A stretch of 64,000 nucleotides of DNA from Gemmata palustris. Its GTDB lineage: Bacteria; Planctomycetota; Planctomycetia; Gemmatales; Gemmataceae. Numbering within the stretch: the first letter of the stretch is position 1; each line of letters opens with the position of its first letter. Positions 1 through 9,216 of this stretch are shown piece after piece. The stretch is from positions 7,641,299-7,705,298 of the forward strand of contig NZ_JAGKQQ010000001.1 in the NCBI RefSeq assembly GCF_017939745.1. Direction: 5' to 3'. The notes under the pieces were generated by a model that was not told the origin of the DNA, did not search any database, and saw only the letters and a list, made by a program, of their open reading frames with translations. Both the position numbers and the translations under genes were made by a program.

Positions 1-2
1 CG

Positions 3-698
3 GTGCAAGACCTCAGCTTGCACGTCCCCGCGGGCGAACTGTTCGCCTTTCTGGGGCCGAACGGGGCCGGGAAGACGACCACCATCAAGATGCTCTGCGG
101 ACTGCTCTTCCCCACAACCGGGAGCGTGAGCATCGGCGGGTTCAATGTGCGTACCCAGGGCGACCACGCCCGCGCACTCGTCAGCTACGTGCCCGACCAG
201 CCGTTCCTTTATGAGAAACTGACCGGGCGCGAGTTCCTCCAGTTCACGGCCGATCTCTACGCGATGCCGGCGGCGAAAGTTGCGGAGAAAATCGAAGAGG
301 TGATCGAGCTGTTCCACCTCGACGAGTTCGTGGACGACCTCACCGAGCGCTACTCGCACGGGATGCGCCAGCGCACCGTGTTCGCCGCGGCGCTCGTTCA
401 CGATCCGAAGTTGCTGATCGCCGACGAACCGACCGTGGGTTTGGACCCGAAGAGCATCCGCGAACTCAAAGTGCTGCTCCGCAAGCTCGCGGCCGGAGGA
501 ATGACGGTGTTCCTCAGCACACACACACTGGACATCGCCCAGGAACTCGCCGACCGCATCGGGATCTTGGACCGCGGTCAGCTCCTCGGGTGCGGCACCA
601 TGAGCGATCTGCGCAAGCAAGCGAACCAGGACGGGAGTCTCGAAGACCTGTTCATGAAGATCACAGAAGAAACGCCGAATGAGGCCGCGCCGGTCTGA
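3..698 (+). CDS. ABC transporter ATP-binding protein (5' partial)
   Basis: This is the ATPase subunit of an ABC exporter; it would hydrolyse ATP at the cytoplasmic face of a membrane permease. The Walker A motif GPNGAGKTT is near residue 19, followed by a Q-loop region, the signature-like segment YSHGMRQR, Walker B LLIADEPTVGLDP and the switch histidine in LSTHTLD. The 231 residues visible begin very close to the Walker A motif, about 15-20 residues short of the usual N-terminus, so the true start probably lies upstream of the window and the first in-frame GTG is only the window edge. The ABC-2-like permease at 1319 is the likely partner, although a 620-base repeat-containing gap separates them. 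Confidence 0.9.
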   Translation: MQDLSLHVPAGELFAFLGPNGAGKTTTIKMLCGLLFPTTGSVSIGGFNVRTQGDHARALVSYVPDQPFLYEKLTGREFLQFTADLYAMPAAKVAEKIEEVIELFHLDEFVDDLTERYSHGMRQRTVFAAALVHDPKLLIADEPTVGLDPKSIRELKVLLRKLAAGGMTVFLSTHTLDIAQELADRIGILDRGQLLGCGTMSDLRKQANQDGSLEDLFMKITEETPNEAAPV

Positions 699-940
699 AC
701 TCTGTTTGCACCGAAACGAGAGATGCCACCGCCGAAGGTGTTGCGCCCATACCGCCGCGATTGCATCCACCAGTGCCATCGATTGAAGGCTGCGCGAGCC
801 GGAAACAGTAAGTGAAACTGCTTGATTTTTCCGTACACTAGTATACAATTGATTAATGGCGACTATGTAGGTCGACTTCCTCGTTTGAGGGGACACAGAT
901 GGGGCATCAGTGCCACCGTAATACGGAGGTCTCGTTTTGA

Positions 941-1044
941 ACGAGCCGCGACCGCAAGGGAGCGGGGCTGTAGCTCCCCGTGCGCTGAATTGCGCCCGCT
1001 AAAAATTGCCTAACGCCTCTCGCTCCCTTGCGGTCGCGGCTCGT
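941..1044. repeat. Long inverted repeat (24-bp perfect arms)
   Basis: Arms 941-964 and 1021-1044 are exact reverse complements; the arm begins acgagccgcgaccgcaaggg. The 56-base interior contains a smaller hairpin (agcgggg...ccccg). The form fits a REP/MITE-like non-autonomous palindromic element or a strong bidirectional hairpin. No transposase is nearby. Confidence 0.75.
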
Positions 1045-1096
1045 AATCTGAAATCGAGCTAAATGTGAGCCTGGAGTCGCAATTTTTGGGGTGATT

Positions 1097-1229
1097 GTTA
1101 GCGTTTGTTAGCCGTTTTTGGCTCGTCGCTAGAAGCGTGGAAATTACCAAGTGTTTGAAGTGTCAGTAGTTGGATCGTTTTCGCGGTCTATGGGATGGCG
1201 CAGGTCCAAAAATGTTAGTGTTTGTTAGC
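1097..1229 (+). promoter_or_regulatory. Paired tandem GTTAGC motifs upstream of the permease gene
   Basis: Site 1 at 1097-1112 reads GTTAGC-GTTT-GTTAGC and site 2 at 1214-1229 reads GTTAGT-GTTT-GTTAGC. Within each site the half-sites start 10 bp apart, about one helical turn, and the two sites start 117 bp apart. Site 2 ends about 90 bp before the downstream ATG. The same arrangement occurs upstream of the lipoprotein gene near 11.9 kb. A binding site for a direct-repeat-recognising regulator is the inference. Confidence 0.5.
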
Positions 1230-1318
1230 TCGGGCGGGGTGAAGTGAGTGGCGCAGGTCGCCTCGGAACTCCGAGAACCGGGGCCGTTGGTTCAAGAATG
1301 GGTTAGGGGAACCGAAAC

Positions 1319-3034
1319 ATGGGTGCTGAAATTCCCGCCGTCGCCGATCAGGGCGCGCTGTTTCGGCGCCTCCGCGCGCAACTGTTTCGTAACGGTCTGC
1401 GTGTGGCCCTCGAGAACGGCCGCGTGCGGTTGCTCACCATGATCGCCACGAGCGGGCTCGTGGCCGCGTTCACGTTCGCGGTGAGCCTGTACTTGTTCAA
1501 CCAGCTCGCGGTCAACAACATCCCGTTCAAGGGGGCCATTGTCGAAGCGCTCTTCGACCTGCTGTTCTTCACGCTCGGCACGATGCTCATCTTCTCGACC
1601 GGCATCATCCTCTACGCGAGCCTGTTCACCAGTCCAGAAGCGCGGTTCCTGCTCTGTTCGCCGGCCCGCGCGGACCAGATTTTTGCGATGAAGTTCCAGG
1701 CCGCGGTGATGTTCAGTTCGTGGGGGTTCGTGGTCCTCGGTGTGCCGATCTTCGTGGCCTACGGCATCATGTCGAGCGTACCGTGGTACTTCTACCCGCT
1801 CTTGCCCGCGTACCTGTTCGGCTACGTGCTCCTGCCCGGCTCCGTGTCCGCCGCCGGGTGCCTGTTACTCGTGCGGTACATGCCCCGGAACCGCAAACAG
1901 TTCTTCGCGCTCGTCGGACTGGTTCTCGCGCTCGCTCTCGTGATTTGGGGGTACCGGGTGGTGATGAGCTTGAGGCGATCACTCGTGACGAGTGGGCGGG
2001 AACTCGACGACCTCATCGGACAGTTCAGCTTGCTGCGGAGCAGTTTCTCGCCGAGTCACTGGATGACGAGCGGGGTGATGGCCGCGGCCCGCGGGAACCT
2101 GAACGCGGCACTGATCCCGCTCGCGCAGGTGTGGAGTAACGGGCTACTGTTCTTCGTTTTCGCGGCGTGGATCGCGCGGCGCATCTACCGGACCGCGTAT
2201 GATCGAATTTCGGCGTTCGGTCGCGGGAAGAAGATTTACGGCACCAGCCCGCTCGACCGAATGATGGAAACGCTCGTGTGGTACCTCGACAAGCGCACCC
2301 GCGTCCTCGTGGTGAAGGATTTTCGCACGTTCCGGCGCGACCCGACGCAGTGGGCCGTGCTCGCCATTTTCGCGGTGCTCATGCTGATCGGGGCGAGCAA
2401 CTTCCGCCAATACTATTCCGCCGACATCGGGATCATGGACAAGTACGCGATCAGCCTCATGAACCTCTGCGGGACCGCGATTCTGATGTGCGCCGGCTTG
2501 AGCCGGTTCATCTTCCCGCTGATCTCGCTGGAGGGGCGGAAGTTCTGGATTCTGGGCCTCACGCCGGTCAGTCGCGATCAGATTTTGTGGGGGAAGTTCG
2601 CGTTCGCCGCGACCGGGTCGCTGATCGTGGCCGAGACGCTCATTCTGGGGAGCGACTTGCTACTCACGCTCCCCGCGGAGGCGATACTGCTGCACGCGGT
2701 TGCGGTCGCGATAGTGGCAATCGGACTGAGCGCGCTGAACGTGGGGCTGGGCGCCTACCTGCCGACGTTCCGCGAAACGGACCCGTCGAAGATCGTGGTC
2801 GGGTTCGGCGGCACCGTGAACATGGTGACGGGCCTCGCGTTCCTCGTCACGGTGATAGGCGTGATGGTGGTGCCGTTCCACGTCACGCAACTCGCGAAAA
2901 GCGCGACGGGGGGCGCGGCGAAAATCAACCCGTGGGTGTTCGTGGGCATCCCGGTCGGGCTGATTATCGGCGCGCTCGCGATCGTACTGCCGCTCCGACA
3001 CGGGGCACGGTCGTTGCGCGAAATGGAGTTCTGA
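1319..3034 (+). CDS. ABC exporter permease (ABC-2/EcsB-like)
   Basis: This 571-residue polytopic membrane protein has about a dozen hydrophobic segments, for example around residues 40-65, 85-110, 135-160, 165-195 and 200-220, and a second cluster from about residue 345 to the C-terminus. A cytoplasmic soluble stretch lies near residues 285-335. The layout fits a full-length ABC-2 or EcsB-like exporter permease, and the ATPase ending at 698 is the natural partner. The start at MGAEIPAV follows a purine-rich stretch (ggttaggggaa) and keeps a short charged N-terminus before the first membrane segment. The substrate cannot be inferred. It converges with mogA, leaving only 25 bases between the stop codons. 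Confidence 0.75.
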   Translation: MGAEIPAVADQGALFRRLRAQLFRNGLRVALENGRVRLLTMIATSGLVAAFTFAVSLYLFNQLAVNNIPFKGAIVEALFDLLFFTLGTMLIFSTGIILYASLFTSPEARFLLCSPARADQIFAMKFQAAVMFSSWGFVVLGVPIFVAYGIMSSVPWYFYPLLPAYLFGYVLLPGSVSAAGCLLLVRYMPRNRKQFFALVGLVLALALVIWGYRVVMSLRRSLVTSGRELDDLIGQFSLLRSSFSPSHWMTSGVMAAARGNLNAALIPLAQVWSNGLLFFVFAAWIARRIYRTAYDRISAFGRGKKIYGTSPLDRMMETLVWYLDKRTRVLVVKDFRTFRRDPTQWAVLAIFAVLMLIGASNFRQYYSADIGIMDKYAISLMNLCGTAILMCAGLSRFIFPLISLEGRKFWILGLTPVSRDQILWGKFAFAATGSLIVAETLILGSDLLLTLPAEAILLHAVAVAIVAIGLSALNVGLGAYLPTFRETDPSKIVVGFGGTVNMVTGLAFLVTVIGVMVVPFHVTQLAKSATGGAAKINPWVFVGIPVGLIIGALAIVLPLRHGARSLREMEF

Positions 3035-3059
3035 TCCAACTGAACCGCGTAAGGTCGAA

Positions 3060-3581
3060 TCACACTTTGGGCCGGAACGCCTTCACCACGGCCTCATTCG
3101 TGGTCAAGAACGGCCCACCGATGAGGTCGACGCAGTAGGGGATCGCGGGCATCACCGCGAGCAGGCACTCGCGGATCGCGGTCGGCTTGCCGGGGAGGTT
3201 CACGATGAGCGTCTTTCCGCGAATGCCGGCCGTTTGTCGCGACAGGATTGCGGTGGGGACGGACTTCAGCGACACCTGGCGCATGAGTTCGCCGAAGCCC
3301 GGCAGTAGCTTTTCGCACACGGCTTCGGTCGCTTCGGGCGTCACGTCGCGTTTGGCCGGACCGGTGCCGCCGGTGGTGACGATGAGGCAACACCCCTCAT
3401 CATCACACATTGCCTTCAGGGTCGCTTCGATTTGTTCCTGCTCGTCCGGGATCACCATCGCGTGCGGCTGCCACTCGCACGAGAGGAACTCCGTGAGGCA
3501 CGCGCGGATCGCCGGTCCGCCTCGATCCTCGTACACGCCGTGACTGGCCCGATCGGAAACGGTGAGGATGCCGATACGCAT
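3060..3581 (-). CDS. mogA: Molybdopterin adenylyltransferase (MogA-type)
   Basis: The enzyme adenylylates molybdopterin before molybdate insertion in molybdenum cofactor synthesis, in the cytoplasm. The 173-residue protein is the usual MogA length. It starts MRIGILTVSDRAS, has the conserved TTGGTGPAKRDVTPEA segment near residues 70-85 (the MPT/nucleotide-binding loop), and ends with a NLPGKPTAIRECL region typical of MogA/MoaB proteins. No other moa/moe gene is adjacent, so it appears to be a single-gene unit. It diverges from the alcohol dehydrogenase at 3712 with about 130 bases between the starts. Confidence 0.9.
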   Translation of the reverse strand: MRIGILTVSDRASHGVYEDRGGPAIRACLTEFLSCEWQPHAMVIPDEQEQIEATLKAMCDDEGCCLIVTTGGTGPAKRDVTPEATEAVCEKLLPGFGELMRQVSLKSVPTAILSRQTAGIRGKTLIVNLPGKPTAIRECLLAVMPAIPYCVDLIGGPFLTTNEAVVKAFRPKV

Positions 3582-3711
3582 GGGAGGGGTTGGGTCAGGA
3601 TTCGGGGAAAGAACCGCGTGAGCGATCGCACGCGGTGTAGTATAACCGCCCGGTATTCAGCGGCATTCACCCTCGCGCCCCGAATTTCATCCTGAACCCC
3701 GAATCTTCATC

Positions 3712-4920
3712 ATGCGCACCTGGTCCTTCTCCTCCGCCGGCGCACTGTTCTTCGGACGCAACGCGGTCCAGTTCCACCTCCGCGAAGCATGCGAGCGGCT
3801 CGGCGCGAAGCGCGCGTTCATCGTAACGGATTCGATCTTGGTGAAAGTGGGCCTGCTCGCACAAACGACCGAGCCGCTCACCGCGGGAAGCGTGGCGTTC
3901 GCGCACTTCGACAAGATCACGCCGGAACCGGGCGTGGAACTCGTGCGCGAGTGCGTCGCGGCGGCGCGGGCCTTCGCTCCAGACGTGATTATTGGATTGG
4001 GCGGGGGGAGCAACATCGACACGGCCAAGCTCGTGTCGATGATCCTGGCCCACGGCGGCGACCCGCTCGATTACACCGGTGATTGCCGCGTACCGGGACC
4101 GGTCAAGCCGCTCATCTGCATCCCGACCACGGCCGGTACCGGGTCGGAAGTCTCCGCCGCGGCCGTGTTCACCGACACCGCGAACCACATCAAGGTGAGC
4201 TGCCTCAGCCCGTTCTTGCGACCCGCGTTCGCGATCGTCGATCCCCTGTTCACTGTGAGCTGCCCACCGAAAGTAACCGCCGATTCCGGCATCGACGCCC
4301 TCACGCACGCGATCGAGGGCTTCTGCGCGGTTCACAACGACGAGTTCCCGCTCCCGAGCGGCGAGAAGACCGTTTATCAGGGCAAGAACCCGATGGCCGA
4401 TCTGATGGCGGAAGAGGCTATTCAGCTCGTCGGCAAGTTCCTCCGACGCGCGGTGAAGGACGGGAACGATCTTGAAGCCCGCGACGGGATGGCACTGGCC
4501 GCGACCCTCGGTGGTCTCGCGTTCTCGAACGCAGGCGTCGCGCTGGTTCACGCGATGGAGTACCCGGTCGGCGGGGCGGTTCACGTTTCACACGGGGCCG
4601 GGAACGGACTGCTGTTGCCGTTCGTGATGCGGTTCAACTTGGAGAAGCGCGTGCGTGAAACCGTTCTGATTGGGGGCATGCTAGGCGTCTCAACTTTCTC
4701 CGGCAGTCACGCGAGCAATGCTGAGGCAACACTGCAAGCAATCGAGCAACTCCGTGCGGATATTGGCATTCCGCTCCGTCTGCGCGACATTGGTGTGACC
4801 GAAGACATGCTGCCCGGGTTCGCGTCGAAGGCGTTTGCCATCAAGCGGCTGATGCGCGTGAACCCGCGGATGCCGCAGAGCGAGGACGAAATCCTCGGCA
4901 TCTATCGGGCCGCGTTCTGA
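3712..4920 (+). CDS. Iron-containing alcohol dehydrogenase
   Basis: This 402-residue cytoplasmic oxidoreductase would interconvert alcohols and aldehydes or ketones with NAD(P). It shows the family GGGSNIDTAK dinucleotide-binding segment near residue 100, PTTAGTGSEVS near residue 140, and metal-ligand candidates in DALTHAIEGF, ALVHAMEYP and HVSHGAGNG. All four expected ligand positions (one Asp, three His) are present, so an active enzyme is likely. Substrate is unknown. The gene stands alone on the plus strand, followed after 58 bases by the glycosyltransferase-like pair. Confidence 0.9.
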   Translation: MRTWSFSSAGALFFGRNAVQFHLREACERLGAKRAFIVTDSILVKVGLLAQTTEPLTAGSVAFAHFDKITPEPGVELVRECVAAARAFAPDVIIGLGGGSNIDTAKLVSMILAHGGDPLDYTGDCRVPGPVKPLICIPTTAGTGSEVSAAAVFTDTANHIKVSCLSPFLRPAFAIVDPLFTVSCPPKVTADSGIDALTHAIEGFCAVHNDEFPLPSGEKTVYQGKNPMADLMAEEAIQLVGKFLRRAVKDGNDLEARDGMALAATLGGLAFSNAGVALVHAMEYPVGGAVHVSHGAGNGLLLPFVMRFNLEKRVRETVLIGGMLGVSTFSGSHASNAEATLQAIEQLRADIGIPLRLRDIGVTEDMLPGFASKAFAIKRLMRVNPRMPQSEDEILGIYRAAF

Positions 4921-4978
4921 CCGGTGTTACGGTCGAATTCCGTCGGCTGGCGCGCTCTGGTGTGTGCTAGATTCGCAC

Positions 4979-6370
4979 ATGACTGCGCGCGGGCCGGGTG
5001 CTGAGGGAACGACTGTGGGCCGGTGGCACGCAATTGCCGCCGTTGCTCCCGTGTTCGTGCTCACCCGCGTCGCGATCTTTTTTGCGGCCACGTCCGCCAC
5101 CGATTCTCAGGTGTATTACCAGTACGGCGTGGCCGCTCGCGTTTCGTCCGTGGGCACGCTCTTTCGCGAGTACGACGCCGAGTACCCTCAACTGGCCGTC
5201 CTATTTGCTGCGGGCGTCGGGTTCGTTGCGGACGCGCTGCCGCCTGGGGCGGAGCGAGTTATCGCGGCCCGACCGAGTTTCCCGTCGGACGTCGGCACCG
5301 CACGCTTCCAGGTCGCGCTCGGGCTGGTTCTCGGCGCGGTCGATATCGGCCTACTGATTCTGATCGCGCGCCTCGGGCGCGAGTTGCAGCCGAACGACCC
5401 GCGCACGCAAACATGGCGACTCGGGCTGTACGTCGCCGGGACCGCCGCACTTGGGCCGATTCTGTACGACCGGCTCGACCTCGTGGTCGGCGCCAGTGCG
5501 CTGATCGCGATTGTGGCTCTCGCATCGAGGCGGCCAATCGTCGCGTACACGATTCTGACTGCTGGCGTGGGGTTCAAACTGGTGCCAGCGGTGCTGCTGC
5601 CACTGCTTGTGGTGGCAGCCGCGGTGCGGCGCGAGGGGCGATTTTGGCCCGCGTTCGCGCGCGAAATTGTCATCGCGCTTGTGGTGTTCGCGCTGTGGCC
5701 GGTCCTGTCTGTGCTGTTTGGGGGCGGGGACCGGGCGTTCGTTTACATGAGGTATCACGCCGAGCGCGGGGTGGAATTGGGATCGGTCTACGCGGCCCCG
5801 CTTCTCGCTCAAGACACGAGCGTCGGATACGCCTTCGGCGGGTACGTGGTTCAGGGGCCGATCACGGATGGGGTCGCGAAGGCCGCACAGATTTTGACCA
5901 TCGCGGGCGTCGGGTTGGCACTTCTCTTGGCGGCTCGCGCGATTCGGCGGAGCGACCCCGCGGACCGCATTTCGGTCCTCGCCACCGGCTGTGTACTGGT
6001 GTGGCTCGCGTTCATTCTGACGAGCAAGGTCGGGTCGCCGCAGTATTTACTCTGGGTCGCGCCGCTGGTGCCGCTGCTCCCATTGCGCACCAGTGCCGAG
6101 CGCGTCTGGGCGGTCGGATTCGTTGGCGCCGGTCTGCTCGCGACGCTGACTTACCCGTACTTGTGGCCGGCGGTCCACGGCGCGCCCGTACCGAATCAAT
6201 CGGATACCTGGACCGGGCCGACTCCGCTCGGGTTCGCGCTACTGTTCGCCCGGTGGGGGATGGTCGCGGTGTTGACCGGCTGGCTGGCCCTCCGTTTGTG
6301 GCACTTCGACCGCACACCTGTCGTGTTCGCCGGTAGCGCTCCCCGCTCCGCAAGCGGAGGCAACCCGTGA
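4979..6370 (+). CDS. Polytopic membrane protein, GT87/DUF2029-like
   Basis: This protein of about 463 residues has around ten hydrophobic helices. An early motif, TDSQVYYQYG followed by FREYDAEYPQLAVL, resembles the lumenal Asp/Glu-bearing loop of polyprenyl-phosphate-dependent glycosyltransferases of the GT-C fold. A later DRLDLVVGA and GVGFKLVPA pattern is common in DUF2029/GT87 proteins. A transfer of mannose or another sugar from a lipid carrier outside the membrane is therefore plausible. ATG 4979 is preferred over the GTG at 4964. Its stop overlaps the next start by four bases (GTGA), so the two genes are translationally coupled. Confidence 0.7.
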   Translation: MTARGPGAEGTTVGRWHAIAAVAPVFVLTRVAIFFAATSATDSQVYYQYGVAARVSSVGTLFREYDAEYPQLAVLFAAGVGFVADALPPGAERVIAARPSFPSDVGTARFQVALGLVLGAVDIGLLILIARLGRELQPNDPRTQTWRLGLYVAGTAALGPILYDRLDLVVGASALIAIVALASRRPIVAYTILTAGVGFKLVPAVLLPLLVVAAAVRREGRFWPAFAREIVIALVVFALWPVLSVLFGGGDRAFVYMRYHAERGVELGSVYAAPLLAQDTSVGYAFGGYVVQGPITDGVAKAAQILTIAGVGLALLLAARAIRRSDPADRISVLATGCVLVWLAFILTSKVGSPQYLLWVAPLVPLLPLRTSAERVWAVGFVGAGLLATLTYPYLWPAVHGAPVPNQSDTWTGPTPLGFALLFARWGMVAVLTGWLALRLWHFDRTPVVFAGSAPRSASGGNP

Positions 6371-8019
6371 CAAGGAATCGGGCTTCCGCGCTGTTGGCGC
6401 TGGCCGTGGTCACGGGTCTCGTCGCGTGCTTCTGGTGTCGCGGGGAACGAGTTCTCGCGGCGAACGGCCCAACGTTCGACGAACCGGTCCACCTCGCGGC
6501 CGGCTATTCCTACTGGGCCACCGGCAGCTTCCGGCTCAACCCCGAACACCCGCCGCTCCTGAAACTGCTCTGGGCCGCGCCGCTGGTGTTCGGTGATCGC
6601 CCGCCGTACCCGCACGATGTCGCGCGCGAAACCAACAACGACCACTGGCACATCGGGAACGCCTTCCTCTTTCAATCGGGTCGCGCGCCGAACGAGTTGC
6701 TGAGCCCGGCCCGGCGCGTGAACCTCGCACTCGGGTGTGGGGTGGTTCTGTTGGTAGGGTGGTGGGCTTTTCGGCTGTGGAACTCGCGCATCTCGGGTAT
6801 CGGCGCGGTGGGGTTCGCGGTGTGCGATCCGAATCTGCTCGCGCTCTCGTGCATTCTTTCTACCGACATCGGACTAACGCTTTTCACAGTGCTGGCGTGT
6901 TATCTCGTGTGGGAGTACACCGCGGCGCCGTCGCGCGGGTTGCTCGTCGGTGCGGGCGTCGCGTTGGGGCTTGCGCTCGGGGCGAAGTTCTCGGCACTGG
7001 CGGTCGCTTTGGGGCTCGGCGCGGCCGGAATCGTGTTCGTGCTTCGGGGCGGAAGGCTTGCGCTACCAAATGCCCCGGCCGATGTTCCGCGCGGACGCGC
7101 CCTGGCTGAGTTCGCGTTTCGGCTGGGGGTAATCGCGCTCGTAACACTGGCCGCGACCTACGGCTTCGTTCACTTCGACCAGTGGGGGCGTGGGTTGAAG
7201 TTCCAACTCACGCGGGCCGATCACGGCGACGGGATGATGTACCTGAATGGTGAACTCTCTCGTAGCGGCTGGTACCACTACTTCCTCGTTCTTTTGCCCC
7301 TGAAGTTACCACTGGGGTTGTTCGTGGGTACGTTGCTCGTGGGCACCACCGGAAGATTGCTGCGGGCGCCGCGGATCGCATTCCTGCTCGTGCCCGCGGT
7401 CGTGTTCTTCGCGCTCGCATCGTACTCGCGGGTCGATCTCGGCATCCGTGTCGTGCTACCCGTTCTGCCGTTTCTGTACGTCTTTGCGGCAGGGTTAGCG
7501 AGTGGCGCTTGTTGCCGCGCGGCGGGAACCGCTCTCCTCGTACTTTGCTTGGCGTGGGCCGGCATTTCGGCCGCGCGCGGTGACCCGCACCCCATCGCGT
7601 ATTTCAACGAACTGGCCGGCGGGTCGCGCGGTGGACTTCGCTTCGTCGCAGATTCTAACGTGGATTGGGGGCAGGGGCTCCCGGCACTGAAAGCCTACCT
7701 TGATGCGAACGGGCCGGACGTCATTTACCTGTCGTACTTCGGCACCGATCGACTCGAGGCTTACGGCATCCGCTACCAACCGCTTCCCGCCTACGGGCGC
7801 GTGGGCGAACCCGGTGGCGAACTCGTTCCCGCGGACGCGCGCCACGTCGTTGTCGTGAGCGCGAACAACTTGCTCGGCATCTACCTGAACGACCCGGGTA
7901 CGTTCGCGTGGTTGCGCGATCGTGAACCGACTGCGATTCTCGCCGGGAGTTTGTACGTCTTTGATCTCACCAGCGATGTGGAGGCCGTCCAGCGCCTGCG
8001 TGTACTTCCCGCGAAATGA
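6367..8019 (+). CDS. PMT/ArnT-like glycosyltransferase family 39-type membrane protein
   Basis: This 550-residue polytopic protein starts at a GTG that overlaps the previous stop. The first periplasmic loop carries the GT-C hallmark FDEPVHLAAGYSYWATG, with an acidic pair and then NPEHPPLLK, as in protein O-mannosyltransferases and ArnT-like enzymes. About ten membrane helices follow. The C-terminal soluble part contains VADSNVDWGQGLPALKAYL, often seen in planctomycete GT39-like proteins. Its coupling to the preceding GT87-like gene suggests that both act on extracellular glycoconjugates. The acceptor is unknown. Confidence 0.75.
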   Translation: MTRNRASALLALAVVTGLVACFWCRGERVLAANGPTFDEPVHLAAGYSYWATGSFRLNPEHPPLLKLLWAAPLVFGDRPPYPHDVARETNNDHWHIGNAFLFQSGRAPNELLSPARRVNLALGCGVVLLVGWWAFRLWNSRISGIGAVGFAVCDPNLLALSCILSTDIGLTLFTVLACYLVWEYTAAPSRGLLVGAGVALGLALGAKFSALAVALGLGAAGIVFVLRGGRLALPNAPADVPRGRALAEFAFRLGVIALVTLAATYGFVHFDQWGRGLKFQLTRADHGDGMMYLNGELSRSGWYHYFLVLLPLKLPLGLFVGTLLVGTTGRLLRAPRIAFLLVPAVVFFALASYSRVDLGIRVVLPVLPFLYVFAAGLASGACCRAAGTALLVLCLAWAGISAARGDPHPIAYFNELAGGSRGGLRFVADSNVDWGQGLPALKAYLDANGPDVIYLSYFGTDRLEAYGIRYQPLPAYGRVGEPGGELVPADARHVVVVSANNLLGIYLNDPGTFAWLRDREPTAILAGSLYVFDLTSDVEAVQRLRVLPAK

Positions 8020-8112
8020 CGACGCGGGCGCCTTGCTTGTTCGGAATTGGTGCGAGGGCGGATGGCGGTGCGGTAACGCGCCCCCACCCTCGTGGGTAAG
8101 GGCGCCGGGCGG

Positions 8113-8886
8113 TCACTGCGGCTTCTTACCTTCGAGCGCCTTGATTTCGCGAATCCAGATGTTCCGGTACTTCACCGGGTTATTGTGGTTCTGGAGGCGA
8201 ATCGGCTGTTTCAGAGGGTGCTTCTCGTAGGCGGCCGGCTTGTCGTAGTTCGTGTTCCCCTGCAGCGCGAAGTGGTTCTGCACCGCGACGCCGTTGTGAA
8301 TCACGGTGACGTACCCCGGCGTGAGAACTTTCACGTCTTTTGCGCTTTCGTCGAACCGGGGTGCGGTGAAGAGGATGTCGTAGGTCTGCCACTCGCCCGG
8401 CTTCTTGCAGGCGTTCACCATCGGCGGCGTTTGCTTGTACAGGCTCCCGCACTGGCCGTCGAAGTACGTCTTGTTGTCGAACGAGTCGAGCACCTGCACC
8501 TCGTAGTGGTTCGCCAGGAACACGCCGCTGTTCCCGCGCCCCTGGCCGCTGCCGCTGACCTTCTCCGGCGTCGCGAACTCGACGTGCAACTGGTAGTCGC
8601 CGAACGAATCCTTCGTGACGATGTCCGATTTCTGAACGACCGCGTAGCCGTCCTTGATTTCCCACTTGTCGCCGTTGACCCACTTCGAGAGGTCTTTGCC
8701 GTCGAAGAGCACGGTCGCGTCGGAGGGCGGTTCGGCGTCCGTCTTACCGGGTGTGACCGGTGCCGGTTCCGGCCACACGATCCCGCTCTTGTACTCTTTC
8801 TGCCGCGCCGCGACCGCGGTCATCACGCCGAACGCGGCGACCGCCCCACCGACCGCTGCCAGAATCACCAAACGCTTACTCGCCAT
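8113..8886 (-). CDS. DUF1080 (3-keto-disaccharide hydrolase-like) exported protein
   Basis: This 257-residue protein begins with a hydrophobic segment (about residues 5-25, LVILAAVGGAVAAFGVMTAV) acting as signal or anchor. The rest fits the DUF1080 jelly-roll domain related to concanavalin-like glycosidases: LFDGKDLSKWVNG, then GDYQLHVEFATP, RGNSGVFLANHYEVQVLDS, and a C-terminal PIRLQNHNNPVKYRNIWIRE. This ending, with QxHxxPVxYRNIWI, is highly typical. Planctomycetes encode many copies, probably for extracellular carbohydrate turnover. It stands alone, facing the Tat remnant across 138 bases. Confidence 0.85.
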   Translation of the reverse strand: MASKRLVILAAVGGAVAAFGVMTAVAARQKEYKSGIVWPEPAPVTPGKTDAEPPSDATVLFDGKDLSKWVNGDKWEIKDGYAVVQKSDIVTKDSFGDYQLHVEFATPEKVSGSGQGRGNSGVFLANHYEVQVLDSFDNKTYFDGQCGSLYKQTPPMVNACKKPGEWQTYDILFTAPRFDESAKDVKVLTPGYVTVIHNGVAVQNHFALQGNTNYDKPAAYEKHPLKQPIRLQNHNNPVKYRNIWIREIKALEGKKPQ

Positions 8887-9024
8887 GAGAGGCTCCGAGT
8901 TGGAGGGAACACGCAGGAATTGTCGAACCGCGGGCGCGGGAACGCAACTGAGAAAGCGTTACTCCGCGGCTCTCCCGGGTGGTATTTTGGGAACCCGCTC
9001 CTTCCTTTCCCACGGGTGAATGAA

Positions 9025-9123
9025 ATGTCGAACGTCAATCGGCGCAGTTTTCTCGCTTCCGCAGCAGTCGCAACGGCTGCCGCGTCGCACCTCTCGGCCG
9101 CGGGTGCGCTTCACAGCGAATAA
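9025..9123 (+). pseudogene. Orphan twin-arginine signal peptide (truncated gene remnant)
   Basis: The reading frame encodes 32 residues, MSNVNRRSFLASAAVATAAA followed by SHLSAAGALHSE and a stop. It has a twin-arginine motif (NRRSFL), an Ala-rich hydrophobic core and an AxA-like cleavage region, and then ends. This is the N-terminus expected of Tat-exported planctomycete oxidoreductases or isomerases, but no mature domain follows in any frame before the SRAP gene at 9217. A deletion remnant is the simplest reading. Confidence 0.55.
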
Positions 9124-9216
9124 CCCGCCGCGCTCGCGAGTGCGGTTCGCCACCGACATCGGCCCGCCACCGGGCGCGCGGTATGCTCCTCGCCCTCGCA
9201 CCAACCCGGACGCCCC

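Larger units (their letters stand above)
699..1318. other. Intergenic region between ATPase and permease, with repeats
   Basis: No convincing coding region is seen here. The stretch holds a perfect 24-bp inverted repeat (941-964 and 1021-1044), a partly palindromic AT-rich stretch around 830-855 (gtacactagtatac), and two tandem GTTAGC motifs described separately. The gap is unusually long for two genes that normally sit in one operon. Confidence 0.6.

Noticed and set aside
2278-3138. 286-residue open frame over the ABC permease
   Set aside because: Arg/His-rich shadow of the permease frame, with no membrane segments of its own.
5023-6336. Long open frame (437 residues) on the plus strand
   Set aside because: It is the out-of-frame shadow of the GT87-like gene, Arg-rich with no motifs.
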